This document shows positions 32,118 through 40,156 of a stretch of 64,000 nucleotides of DNA, piece after piece (position 1 is the stretch's first letter; each line of letters begins with the position of its first letter). This stretch comes from Actinoplanes sichuanensis (GTDB lineage Bacteria > Actinomycetota > Actinomycetes > Mycobacteriales > Micromonosporaceae), in contig NZ_AP028461.1 in assembly GCF_033097365.1 (NCBI RefSeq), forward strand, positions 3,410,001-3,474,000, read 5' to 3'. The translations under genes were made by a program, and so were the position numbers. Below the pieces are notes generated by a model. The model was not told the DNA's origin. It made no database searches and worked only from the letters and a program-made list of their open reading frames with translations.

Positions 32118-32459
32118 CTTGCGGCCGGCTTTCCCCAGCGGCACCTCGGACAGGTCGACGGTCTGCGAGGTGATGCGCTTGAAGCCGTACCCCCGCTCGG
32201 TCATCCAGGCCGCGGCCTTGGCCTCGGCCCGCGCCGTCACCTTCGGCACCTCCCGCTCGTCGTCGACCTGCTCGGCGAACCGGAAACAGAAGAACGGCCG
32301 CGCCGCCAGGTCATAGGTCAGATGCCCGCCCTCGGTGTACTGCACCGCGAGGATGTCGGCATGCTCGGCGCCGGCGGCGATCAGCTGCGCCTTCTGCTGC
32401 TCGGACAGGTTGTCGAAAGACCCGCGAACGGTGACACGGATCGTACGGCTCGTGCTCAT
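32106..32459 (-). CDS. DUF6204-like conserved protein
   Basis: The 117-residue protein begins MSTSRTIRVTVRGSFDNLSE and continues with GGHLTYDLAARPFFCFRFAE and ERGYGFKRITSQTVDLSEVP, which match an actinobacterial family annotated DUF6204. It is small, cytosolic and of unknown function, with a basic end (GKAGRKRQL). It is followed 38 bp downstream by the Clp_N gene on the same strand, whose operators lie at and over its 3' end. Confidence 0.75.
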   Translation of the reverse strand: MSTSRTIRVTVRGSFDNLSEQQKAQLIAAGAEHADILAVQYTEGGHLTYDLAARPFFCFRFAEQVDDEREVPKVTARAEAKAAAWMTERGYGFKRITSQTVDLSEVPLGKAGRKRQL

Positions 32460-32481
32460 CGCGCCAGTATCTTGCCCACAC

Positions 32482-33303
32482 TCACGCCGGGCGAACGAAT
32501 TCCCTGGCCCCCCGCAACCGCGTCGACAGCAGCTTCTGCGCCCGCGTGGTCACCAGCCGCAGGTCGGGCGGCCGCGACAGGCCCGACGCGGCCAGACTGG
32601 TGGCCGGGATCAACGCCGGATCCAGCCCGTCACGCCGGGCCACCAGCACCCCCAACTCGTAACGGCTGATCGCGTCGGCGCCGGCCACGTTGAGCACCCC
32701 GGCATGATCGCCCGCGGCCAACTCCAGCAGCGCGTCGGCCAGGTCGTCGACGTGCACCGGCTTACGCACCTCGTCGGTGAACAGCGCACCGGTCACCCGA
32801 CCGGCGATCAGGTCATGGGTGAGGACCTCGTGCGCGCCCCGACCGTCACCCAGGATCAGCGAGGTACGCACGATCGCCGCGCCCGGGTCGATCGCCCGCA
32901 CCGCGGTCTCGGCCGCCGCCTTCGCCGCCCCGTAGGCGTACACCGGATCGGGTGACGCGTCCTCGTCGTACTCCCCCGACCGGCCGGAGAAGATCGCGTC
33001 ACTGGACACGTGCACCAGACGGATCCCGGCCGCGGCCAGCGCCACGTGCGCCGCCCCGTCGGCGGTGGCCGGCCAGTCGCCGCGATCCCGGCCCGCCGCG
33101 GTGTGCACGATCGCGTCCGGGCGCACCGCGGCGACCACCCGCCGCACGTCACCCGGATCACGGATGTCCAGCCGCACCGTGGCCGTCGGCGTGCTCGCCG
33201 ACAGATGGGTGCCGACCGCGTCCCAGCCCGCGGCCGCGGCCCGGGCCATCACCCGCCGGCCCAGCGAACCGCTGCCACCGGTGACGAGCAGACGTCCGAT
33301 CAT
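32482..33303 (-). CDS. RmlD-like NAD(P)-dependent sugar reductase
   Basis: This 273-residue extended SDR starts with the nucleotide motif LLVTGGSGSLGRRV and has VRPDAIVHTAAGRDRGDW, the active-site YAYGAAKAAAE (YxxxK) and RTSLILGDGRG. It is closest to dTDP-4-dehydrorhamnose reductases, but no other rhamnose genes are near, so the substrate is uncertain. Its start overlaps the stop of the upstream membrane protein gene by 4 bp. Confidence 0.8.
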   Translation of the reverse strand: MIGRLLVTGGSGSLGRRVMARAAAAGWDAVGTHLSASTPTATVRLDIRDPGDVRRVVAAVRPDAIVHTAAGRDRGDWPATADGAAHVALAAAGIRLVHVSSDAIFSGRSGEYDEDASPDPVYAYGAAKAAAETAVRAIDPGAAIVRTSLILGDGRGAHEVLTHDLIAGRVTGALFTDEVRKPVHVDDLADALLELAAGDHAGVLNVAGADAISRYELGVLVARRDGLDPALIPATSLAASGLSRPPDLRLVTTRAQKLLSTRLRGAREFVRPA

Positions 33304-33992
33304 GCCGACACCCTAGTTCGCAGCGACACGTCGCGGACGCTGAGCCACAGCAGCGCCACGCCGCCCGCCACCGCGGCCGCGGTCACCGCGAGCAGACCCG
33401 CCGCCCCGGACACCGGCAGCCGGGCGAACGACAGATCGAAGAACCCGGTCATCGTCCCGCCGAACGCCAGCACCGCCGCGGCCGGCAGCAGCACCAGCAC
33501 CCCACCGGACTCCCACCGGTAGAAACCGGTCGCCGTGAACGCCCCGGCCACCAGGCACGACATCAGCATGCACAGGTACGCCACGAAGATCAGCGGATAG
33601 TCGCCGGCCTCGAAGATCCGCTGATCCTGCAGGTGGCGGGTCCAGCCGACCACCCGATACAGGGCCGCCTCACCCGCGTACACCACGGTGATCAGAGCGG
33701 CCAGCACGATCGCGGTCAGCAGCTGGAACACCGGATACTGGGCGGCGAACTCGCGACGGCTGCGGCCGTGCGACACCACCGTGGACAGCAGCGTGGCCGC
33801 GCCGTAGCCGTAACCGACGGCCAGCCAGAACACCACCTGCCCGGCGATGTCCACCGCCGACAACGTGACCGGCCGGAACAGCCCGAACACCGGCACCACC
33901 AGTACGGTCAGCAGATAACCGGCGGCCAGGAACAGAAACAGGAACACCAGGTGCTCCGAGGACAGGAAACGCAGGATCGGCCAACGGCTCAC
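33300..33992 (-). CDS. ABC transporter membrane subunit (ABC-2-like)
   Basis: Six hydrophobic helices are visible in 230 residues, for example HLVFLFLFLAAGYLLTVLVV, VVFWLAVGYGYGAATLLST and VLVLLPAAAVLAFGGTMTGF. No binding-protein domain. It sits directly downstream of, and overlaps (4 bp), an ABC ATPase gene and a YtrA-like regulator, so it is the likely permease of that system. Substrate unknown. Confidence 0.75.
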   Translation of the reverse strand: MSRWPILRFLSSEHLVFLFLFLAAGYLLTVLVVPVFGLFRPVTLSAVDIAGQVVFWLAVGYGYGAATLLSTVVSHGRSRREFAAQYPVFQLLTAIVLAALITVVYAGEAALYRVVGWTRHLQDQRIFEAGDYPLIFVAYLCMLMSCLVAGAFTATGFYRWESGGVLVLLPAAAVLAFGGTMTGFFDLSFARLPVSGAAGLLAVTAAAVAGGVALLWLSVRDVSLRTRVSA

Positions 33993-34855
33993 ACGGCACC
34001 TCCGGTCAGATGGATGAACAGGTCCTGCAACGCCACCGGGCCCAGCTGCAACCCGTACCGGTCGGCCAGCGCCCGCCGCTCGTCGTCGAGGCCACCGAAC
34101 ACGGTCACCTCCTTGGTCGGGCCCAACCGGCGCTGCGCCAGCACGGTCAACCCGAACACGAAATCGTCGACCACCTGCTGCGGGCCGGTCACCGACACCC
34201 CCCGCGCGCGCAGCTCGTCGACGTCGGCGCGTAGCAGCAGCCGGCCCTCGTGCAGGATCAGGACCTGCTCGAACAGCGGGCTCTGCTCCTCGATCAGATG
34301 CGTCGACAGGATCACCGTCCGCGGACGGTCCAGGTAGTCGCGCAGCAGCTCGTCGTGGAACAGCTGCCGGCTCGGCGCGTCCAGACCCAGATGCGCCTCG
34401 TCGAACATGGTCAGATCGGCCCGCGAGGCCAGGCCCACCACGATCCCGAACGCCGAGCGCTGCCCCCGCGACAGCGTGCGCAGGGTCTTCCTGCGGGGCA
34501 GCGCGAACTTCTCCATCAGCTCGGCGGCATAGGCGGTGTCGAAGCCGGGACGCAGGATCGCGGCCATCGCCAGGTTGTCGCGCAGCGTGTCGGTGGGATC
34601 GCCGGGGACCCCGTCGTCACGGATCAGGCAGATCCGGGTGGTGGCCCGCACGTCGTCGAACACCGGCACGCCGGCCAGTTCGACCGTACCGCCGGAGGGT
34701 CTGCGGAATCCGGCCAGCGTGGACAGCAGGGTCGTCTTGCCGGCGCCGTTGCGGCCCAACAGGCCGTAGATGCGCCCGGCGGGCAGGTCCAGATCGAGGG
34801 GATGCAGGGCGGTGGTGTCGCCGAACCGGACCTGCAGGGCACTGGTGGTGATCAT
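33989..34855 (-). CDS. ABC transporter ATP-binding protein
   Basis: From ATG 34855 the 288-residue ATPase has Walker A GLLGRNGAGKTTLLST (residue 33), a degenerate signature LSRGQRSAFGIVVGL (usually LSGGQ), Walker B LTMFDEAHLGLDAP with Asp-Glu, and the H-loop ILSTHLIEE. The open frame continues upstream to 35242 but there overlaps the GntR gene out of frame. GntR-ATPase-permease order with 4-bp overlaps is the ytr-type operon layout. Confidence 0.87.
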   Translation of the reverse strand: MITTSALQVRFGDTTALHPLDLDLPAGRIYGLLGRNGAGKTTLLSTLAGFRRPSGGTVELAGVPVFDDVRATTRICLIRDDGVPGDPTDTLRDNLAMAAILRPGFDTAYAAELMEKFALPRRKTLRTLSRGQRSAFGIVVGLASRADLTMFDEAHLGLDAPSRQLFHDELLRDYLDRPRTVILSTHLIEEQSPLFEQVLILHEGRLLLRADVDELRARGVSVTGPQQVVDDFVFGLTVLAQRRLGPTKEVTVFGGLDDERRALADRYGLQLGPVALQDLFIHLTGGAV

Positions 34856-35220
34856 CGGCTGTCTCCCGGGATGAGCTGATGAAGGCGGGCCACGATGTCG
34901 GCGACCGGGACGCCCAGCGCGCGGGCCTCGGCGGCCATCGGCTCGAGCACCTCGGCGAAGAACCGCTCCCGCCGCGTCGAACGGATCTGCTCGCGCGCAC
35001 CGGCGTGCACGAACATGCCCACCCCGCGGCGCTTGTAGATCACGCCCTCGTCGACCAGCTGCTGGAAGGCCTTCGCGGCGGTCGCCGGGTTGATGCGGTA
35101 GTAGGCGGCGTACTGATTGGTCGACATCACCTGGTCGTCGGCGCCCAGCACCCCGCGCAGCACGTCGTCCTTGATCTGGTCGGCGATCTGCCGGTAGATC
35201 GGGCTCCGGTCGTCGAACAT
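34852..35220 (-). CDS. GntR-family regulator, YtrA subfamily
   Basis: The 122-residue protein has a winged helix: PIYRQIADQIKDDVLRGVLG, DDQVMSTNQYAAYYRINPAT and AAKAFQQLVDEGVIYKRRGV. A short dimerisation tail follows, as in YtrA. First gene of the ABC operon (ATGA overlap with the ATPase). A TTAGT/ACTAA inverted repeat upstream is a likely autoregulatory site. Confidence 0.88.
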   Translation of the reverse strand: MFDDRSPIYRQIADQIKDDVLRGVLGADDQVMSTNQYAAYYRINPATAAKAFQQLVDEGVIYKRRGVGMFVHAGAREQIRSTRRERFFAEVLEPMAAEARALGVPVADIVARLHQLIPGDSR

Positions 35221-35241
35221 CGCCCCGACTCCCCTGGTTCA

Positions 35242-35257
35242 TTAGTCAACCAACTAA
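35242..35257. promoter_or_regulatory. Likely YtrA-type operator
   Basis: TTAGT (35242-35246) and ACTAA (35253-35257) are perfect arms six bases apart, 22 bp before the GntR start. It also lies 53 bp upstream of the divergent chemoreceptor start, beyond its core promoter. Confidence 0.5.
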
Positions 35258-35276
35258 CCATAGAACATGGGGGCGA

Positions 35277-35304
35277 TTAATGTCCGCCCCGAACGTGCCG
35301 ATTA
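35277..35304 (+). promoter_or_regulatory. FliA/WhiG-type promoter of the chemoreceptor gene
   Basis: TTAA (35277-35280), a 16-bp spacer, then GCCGATTA (35297-35304) fit the WhiG/FliA consensus (TAAA-N15-GCCGATAA). The ATG follows 7 bp later, so the transcript would be leaderless or nearly so. The sigma factor gene at 30386-31252 is of the matching class. Confidence 0.65.
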
Positions 35305-35310
35305 AGGGGC

Positions 35311-36900
35311 ATGAAGAACTTGACCATCGGAATGCGGCTGGGTGCCGGTTTCGGCGCCGTTGTGCTCGCCATGGTCGCGCTGGTGGTCATCGGCGTGTTC
35401 CAGGTGAACAAGATCAACGACGAGCTCAGCGTCATCAACGACCAGAACGCCGTCAAACAGCGCTACGCCATCAACTTCCGCGGCAGCGTCCACGACCGGG
35501 CCATCGCCGCTCGCGACCTGGTCACCGCCAAGACCGACGCCGGAGTCACCGCGGCCACCGACACGATCGCCGAGCTCGCCGCCAAGTACGCCGAGTCCGA
35601 GACGAAGATGAACAAGATCTTCGAGAACGACAGCCTGGTCAGCGCCGACGAGAAGAAGGCCTACGACGGCATCAACAAGATCCAGGCGGTCGTCAACCCG
35701 ATGGTCGACGAGATCATCACACTGCGCACCGCCGGCCAGACGGCCCAGGCCGACGCCGTGTTGGAGACGGCCAAGCCGGAATTCTCCAAATGGCTGGCTG
35801 CGATCAACGTCCTGATCGACCTCGAAGAATCGATGAACCAGGGCGAGACCGCCACCGCCCGCAGCATCGCCGACAACTTCAAGATCCTGATGATCGTGCT
35901 GCTGGCCGCCGCCATCGCACTCGCCGCCGGCATCGCCTGGTGGGTCACCCGCACCATCACCCGCCCCCTCGGCCAGGCCGTCGACGTGCTCGCCGCCGTC
36001 GCCGACGGCGACCTCACCAAACGCCTCGACGTGCACTCCGCCGACGAGGTCGGCCGGATGAGCACCTCGATGAACGCCGCCCTGGAATCCATCGGCACCG
36101 CCCTGAGCAGCATCGCCGCCGGCACCGACACCCTGTCGACGGCCAGCGAGCACATGGGCCGGCTGACCACCCGACTCGCCGACGGCGCCAAGGAATCCTC
36201 CCGCCAGGCCGACATCGTCGCCGCCTCCGCCGACGAGGTGTCCCGCAACGTGCACACCGTCGCCGCCGGCAGCGAAGAGATGGGCGCCTCCATCCGGGAG
36301 ATCTCCACCAGCGCCGCCGAAGCCGCCACCGTCGCCTCCCGCGCGGTCGCCGCCGTACAGACCACCACCGCCAGCGTCTCGCGCCTCGGCGAATCCAGCC
36401 GCGAGATCGGCGACGTCGTCAAAGCGATCACCAGCATCGCCGAACAGACCAACCTGCTCGCCCTCAACGCCACCATCGAAGCCGCCCGCGCCGGCGAGAT
36501 GGGCAAGGGCTTCGCCGTCGTCGCCGGCGAGGTCAAGGACCTGGCCCAGGAGACCGCCCGCGCCACCGAGGACATCGCCCGCCGCGTCCAGGCCATCCAG
36601 GCCGACACCGCCGGCGCCGTGCACGCCATCACCGAGGTCGCCGAGGTCATCGAACAGATCAACGACTACCAGACCACCATCGCCTCCGCGGTCGAGGAAC
36701 AGACCGCCACCACCCAGGAGATCAACCGCAGCGTCGGCGAGGCCGCCGGCGGCTCCAGCACCATCGCCGCCAACATCGGCACCGTGGCCACCGTCGCCCG
36801 CGACACCACCGAACTGGTCCACGAGTCCCAGCAGGCCGTCGGCGAACTCGGCCAGGTCACCGGCGAACTGAAGGCGCTGGTGTCGCGCTTCCGCTTCTGA
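35311..36900 (+). CDS. Methyl-accepting chemotaxis protein
   Basis: The 529-residue receptor has TM1 (residues about 8-30), an extracytoplasmic four-helix-bundle sensor (32-185), TM2 (ILMIVLLAAAIALAAGIAWW), a HAMP domain (RPLGQAVDVLAAVADGDL) and a signalling domain whose hairpin tip reads EQTNLLALNATIEAARAGEM. It should signal to CheA/CheW. No che genes are nearby. The C-terminus lacks a CheR-binding pentapeptide. A FliA/WhiG-type promoter precedes it, linking it to zoospore or flagellar expression. Confidence 0.93.
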   Translation: MKNLTIGMRLGAGFGAVVLAMVALVVIGVFQVNKINDELSVINDQNAVKQRYAINFRGSVHDRAIAARDLVTAKTDAGVTAATDTIAELAAKYAESETKMNKIFENDSLVSADEKKAYDGINKIQAVVNPMVDEIITLRTAGQTAQADAVLETAKPEFSKWLAAINVLIDLEESMNQGETATARSIADNFKILMIVLLAAAIALAAGIAWWVTRTITRPLGQAVDVLAAVADGDLTKRLDVHSADEVGRMSTSMNAALESIGTALSSIAAGTDTLSTASEHMGRLTTRLADGAKESSRQADIVAASADEVSRNVHTVAAGSEEMGASIREISTSAAEAATVASRAVAAVQTTTASVSRLGESSREIGDVVKAITSIAEQTNLLALNATIEAARAGEMGKGFAVVAGEVKDLAQETARATEDIARRVQAIQADTAGAVHAITEVAEVIEQINDYQTTIASAVEEQTATTQEINRSVGEAAGGSSTIAANIGTVATVARDTTELVHESQQAVGELGQVTGELKALVSRFRF

Positions 36901-36909
36901 GCAGACCGA

Positions 36910-36948
36910 CGCCGCCGGGCCCGGCATCGAGGGGGCGGCCCGGCGGCG
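36910..36948 (+). terminator. Strong terminator after the chemoreceptor gene
   Basis: CGCCGCCGGGCC (36910-36921) pairs perfectly with GGCCCGGCGGCG (36937-36948), 9 bp after the stop codon. The rest of the gap to 37206 has no gene; GTTAGCGT at 37139 may be a -10 region for the next gene. Confidence 0.75.
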
Positions 36949-37206
36949 CATCAACGCCCGCCCCGCCGTCTGGGCCACTCGACAGCTGTAAACCCTCATG
37001 CCGTACGGCCACCCGCAGCACCGTGGCCGTCCCCGCGACGCAGGCGACCCGGCACGGTCGCCACGCGCCTTTCCGGCGGCAGACGAACCGTCGCCGACGA
37101 CCCCTCGACAGCACCGGCCGGGCCACGCGACCGGCATGTTAGCGTCGCCCTGGCCGGCGGATGTGCACCTCGTGCCGGGACCGCCCACACCGCCGAACGG
37201 GACACG

Positions 37207-37719
37207 ATGACGACCTGGACCACCCGCCCCGAAACCCCCGCGGACATCCCGGCGATCCACGCCATCGTCGCGGCCGCGTTCCCCACCGCCGACGAAGCCC
37301 ACCTGGTCGACGCCCTACGCACCGACCCGGACGCCTGGATCGACGGACTGTCCATGCTCGCCGTCGACCCCGACGGCACCCCGACCGGACACGCCCTGCT
37401 CACCCGCTGCCACATCGACGGCGAACCGGCCCTGGCCCTGGCCCCGTGCGCGGTCCGGCCCACCGCCCAGCGCACCGGAGCCGGCAGCGCCGCCATCCGC
37501 GCCGTCCTGGCCGCCGCCCGCACCCGCGACCAGGAGAACCTGGTGGTGGTCCTCGGGCACGCCGACTACTACCCGCGATTCGGTTTCACCCGAGCCTCCG
37601 GCCTCGGCGTCCAAGCCCCCATCGAGGTCCCCGACGAAGCCCTGATGGCCCTCAACCTCGACCCGGCCCGACCGACGCCCACCGGAACGATCCGCTGGGC
37701 CGCCGCCTTCGGCATCTGA
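37207..37719 (+). CDS. GNAT acetyltransferase (YhbS-like)
   Basis: The 170-residue enzyme has TRPETPADIPAIHAIVAAAF at the start, CAVRPTAQRTGAGSAAIRAV as the CoA loop and VLGHADYYPRFGFTRASGLG near the C-terminus, the pattern of the YhbS-type predicted N-acetyltransferases. Substrate not known. Single gene with its own promoter region. Confidence 0.85.
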   Translation: MTTWTTRPETPADIPAIHAIVAAAFPTADEAHLVDALRTDPDAWIDGLSMLAVDPDGTPTGHALLTRCHIDGEPALALAPCAVRPTAQRTGAGSAAIRAVLAAARTRDQENLVVVLGHADYYPRFGFTRASGLGVQAPIEVPDEALMALNLDPARPTPTGTIRWAAAFGI

Positions 37720-37786
37720 CACCCACCGCCTCAGCCCCGTGGCCGGCCCGCCGGAAGGCCACGGGACCGTGCGTAGCCGTACCGCA

Positions 37787-38668
37787 TCAAGGTTTGACGA
37801 TCGAGAGAATCGTGTCGAGGGCCTTCAACTTGTCGGCGCCCGTGCCGAGCAACCCATCCGGGATGATCAACTCGTCGAGGCCCAGCTCACGGTAACCCTC
37901 CACGGTCGCGGCGATCGCCGCGACGGACCCGCCGAACACCGGCGCCGAAAGATCCGTCGGGACCGGACCGTCGACCACGACCAGCGCCTGCGCCGTACGT
38001 TTGACCGCCTTCGGGTCACGGCCCACCGTCGCGCAATGACCGTCCAACACCGCCGACTTGTGGGCGATCACCTCGGGCAGACCCCACGCGTTCCACTCGT
38101 CGGCGTACTCGGCCACCACCTTCAGCATCCGCTTCTCGCCCTTGGCGCCGATCAGGATCGGCAACGGGTCCTGCACCGGCTTCGGATCACAGGTCGCCCC
38201 GGTCAGCTGATAATGCTCACCCTGGAAATCGGTCACCGGAGTACGCAACAGCCCACGCATCACCTGCAACGCCTCCACGAACCGGTCCAGCAGCCGCTTC
38301 ACCGGCGGCAGCTCGATGCCGTACTGGACATGCTCGTTGACCTGCCAGCCCGCACCCACCCCCAGCACGAACCGGCCGCCGGTGATGTGGTCGACGGTCG
38401 CCGCCATGTTGGCCACCACCGCCGGATGCCGGTACGTGTTGCCGTACACCAGCGTGCCGATGCGCACCCGCGGCACCGCCGCACCCAACGCCGCCACCAG
38501 CGAACCCGCCTCCAGCACCGGCAACTGCGGACGCTGCTGCACCGGCTCGTTGGCCATGAAGTGATCAGCGATCCACACCCCGTCCCAGCCGGTGGCGGCC
38601 GCATGCGCGGCGACATCGAGGATTTCCGAGTACGGCTGGGCGGCGCTGGGCCAGATCGAGAGTCGCAT
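37787..38668 (-). CDS. LLM-class F420-dependent oxidoreductase
   Basis: From ATG 38668 (MRLSIWPSAAQPYSEILDVA; four more residues if ATG 38680 is used) the protein is a luciferase-like TIM barrel: GWDGVWIADHFMAN, RVRIGTLVYGNTYRHPAVVA, ITGGRFVLGVGAGWQVNEH and PILIGAKGEKRMLKVVAEYA. These are hallmarks of actinobacterial F420-dependent enzymes that reduce or oxidise diverse small molecules. Substrate not assignable. Confidence 0.88.
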   Translation of the reverse strand: MRLSIWPSAAQPYSEILDVAAHAAATGWDGVWIADHFMANEPVQQRPQLPVLEAGSLVAALGAAVPRVRIGTLVYGNTYRHPAVVANMAATVDHITGGRFVLGVGAGWQVNEHVQYGIELPPVKRLLDRFVEALQVMRGLLRTPVTDFQGEHYQLTGATCDPKPVQDPLPILIGAKGEKRMLKVVAEYADEWNAWGLPEVIAHKSAVLDGHCATVGRDPKAVKRTAQALVVVDGPVPTDLSAPVFGGSVAAIAATVEGYRELGLDELIIPDGLLGTGADKLKALDTILSIVKP

Positions 38669-38720
38669 GCCGGCAACCATGCCAGACCGGACGCAGGCCC
38701 CGATGCCCGGTTAACCTAGG

Positions 38721-39584
38721 ATGCCCGCCATGCGGGTGGACGGGGAGACGGGGATCATCCCCCTGCGGGCGATGACCGCGGGCGAGATCCTGGACGCGGC
38801 GGTGGCGCTACTACGCCGACACGCCGCGCCGCTGCTCACCCTGGCCCTGACGCTGGCCGCCGTCGAGCAGCTGATGCTGTCGCGGCTGCGCACGTTCGCC
38901 GCCCTCGACCCGCCGCTCTACTACTGGCGGATCAACTCCGAGGACATCGACTGGGTGCCGGTGGTGGCCGCCGGGCTGGCCAGTGAGGCGTTCATCATCG
39001 CGATGCTCGGCGCGGTCGCCGGAGCCGCCGCCGGCCCGGCCCTGCTCGGGCGCCGCCTCCGCAACCGGGAGCTGTTCGCCCGGGCCCGGCCGCTACCGGC
39101 GCTGCTGCTCGCCGTCACCCTGGCCGCACTCACCTTCGGCGCGACGGTCGCCGGATTCCTCGGTGTGATCTTCGTCTACGGGCTGGCCGGCCTGGCGACC
39201 GTGGTGCTGACCGTGGACCGCACCGCCAACCCGTTCACCGCGATGGGCCGCGCGATCGGCCGCTGCACCCGCAACGGCATGCGCGGGGCGTTCCTGCGAC
39301 TGCTGGGCTACGCGGTGTGGCTGGCGATCCGGCTGGCCCTCGGCAGCGGCTGGGTCATCGCCGCGAGCACGGTCACCTCGGTCGCCGGCTGGACATGGTG
39401 GCTCGACTGGGCCGTCCCGATCGCCTGGGCGATGGCCAACGCCGTCGCCTACGCCGCCCTGGCCTGCCTGGACGCGGTGCTGCTGCTGGAGATCCGGGTC
39501 CGCACCGAAGGCCTCGACATCTCCGTCAACCGGGCCCGCAGCCTCGGCAGGGACCCGGCGACCGCGCTGGTGGTGCGCCGATGA
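38721..39584 (+). CDS. Membrane protein, first gene of the MoxR/DUF58 operon
   Basis: The 287-residue protein has about six helices and the conserved start IIPLRAMTAGEILDAAVALLRRH, typical of actinobacterial proteins annotated as glycerophosphoryl diester phosphodiesterase membrane domain-like, without any catalytic motif. TAACCT followed by AGGATG at the start suggests leaderless transcription; ATG 38730 is an alternative start. Its stop overlaps the DUF4129 gene (ATGA). Confidence 0.8.
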   Translation: MPAMRVDGETGIIPLRAMTAGEILDAAVALLRRHAAPLLTLALTLAAVEQLMLSRLRTFAALDPPLYYWRINSEDIDWVPVVAAGLASEAFIIAMLGAVAGAAAGPALLGRRLRNRELFARARPLPALLLAVTLAALTFGATVAGFLGVIFVYGLAGLATVVLTVDRTANPFTAMGRAIGRCTRNGMRGAFLRLLGYAVWLAIRLALGSGWVIAASTVTSVAGWTWWLDWAVPIAWAMANAVAYAALACLDAVLLLEIRVRTEGLDISVNRARSLGRDPATALVVRR

Positions 39585-40156
39585 GAGGCTACGACGACTT
39601 CGTCGGCGACATCTTCGCCACCGTGCCACCGGCCGTGCTGCTACTGGCACTGCTCGTGCTCACCGCCCTGATCGCCGCCGGCTGGTACTGGTATCCGGCG
39701 TGGATCCCCCGCCGGTGGCCCCGACTGCGGCTGCGGCTGCCCCGGTTCAGCCTGCCCAAGCTGCGCCGCCGCAGGAAACCCCGGCACGGCACCGAGCCGG
39801 CCACCCGCCCCACCCGCCGCACCAAGACGGACAAGACACCCACCGCGGCGCGCGGTTCGCTCGCCGACCGGCTCGCCGCCGAAGGCCGCTACGCCGAAGC
39901 CATCCGCGAACGGCTCCGCGACACCGTCGCCGACCTGACCCGCGCCGGACTGATCACCCCCGAACCCGGCGACACCGCCAACGAACTGGCCACCGCGGCC
40001 GGCACCGGCCGCCCCGCCGTCAGCCCCGCCCTCGACGGCGCCACCGGCCTGTTCTCCGACATCTGGTACGGCCGGCGCCCCGCCGGGCCACCCGAGGACG
40101 AACGGATGCGTCACCTGACCGCCGAGATCCGTGACGGCCTCGGAGGCCCGCGATGA
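39581..40156 (+). CDS. DUF4129 domain protein
   Basis: From ATG 39581 (MRGYDDFVGDIFATVPPAVL) the 191-residue protein has one N-terminal helix, a basic linker and a C-terminal helical DUF4129 domain (AAEGRYAEAIRERLRDTVAD, PEPGDTANELATAA, LFSDIWYGRRPAGPPED). Second gene of the operon, overlapping both neighbours by 4 bp. DUF4129 proteins accompany transglutaminase-like or MoxR/DUF58 genes; function unknown. Confidence 0.85.
   Translation: MRGYDDFVGDIFATVPPAVLLLALLVLTALIAAGWYWYPAWIPRRWPRLRLRLPRFSLPKLRRRRKPRHGTEPATRPTRRTKTDKTPTAARGSLADRLAAEGRYAEAIRERLRDTVADLTRAGLITPEPGDTANELATAAGTGRPAVSPALDGATGLFSDIWYGRRPAGPPEDERMRHLTAEIRDGLGGPR

Noticed and set aside
32091..32669. Plus-strand frame starting in the Clp_N operator
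   Set aside because: Runs antisense to the DUF6204-like and RmlD-like genes and is low complexity.
35302..37302. 666-codon antisense frame over the chemoreceptor gene
   Set aside because: Gly/Asp-rich shadow caused by codon bias of the sense gene.
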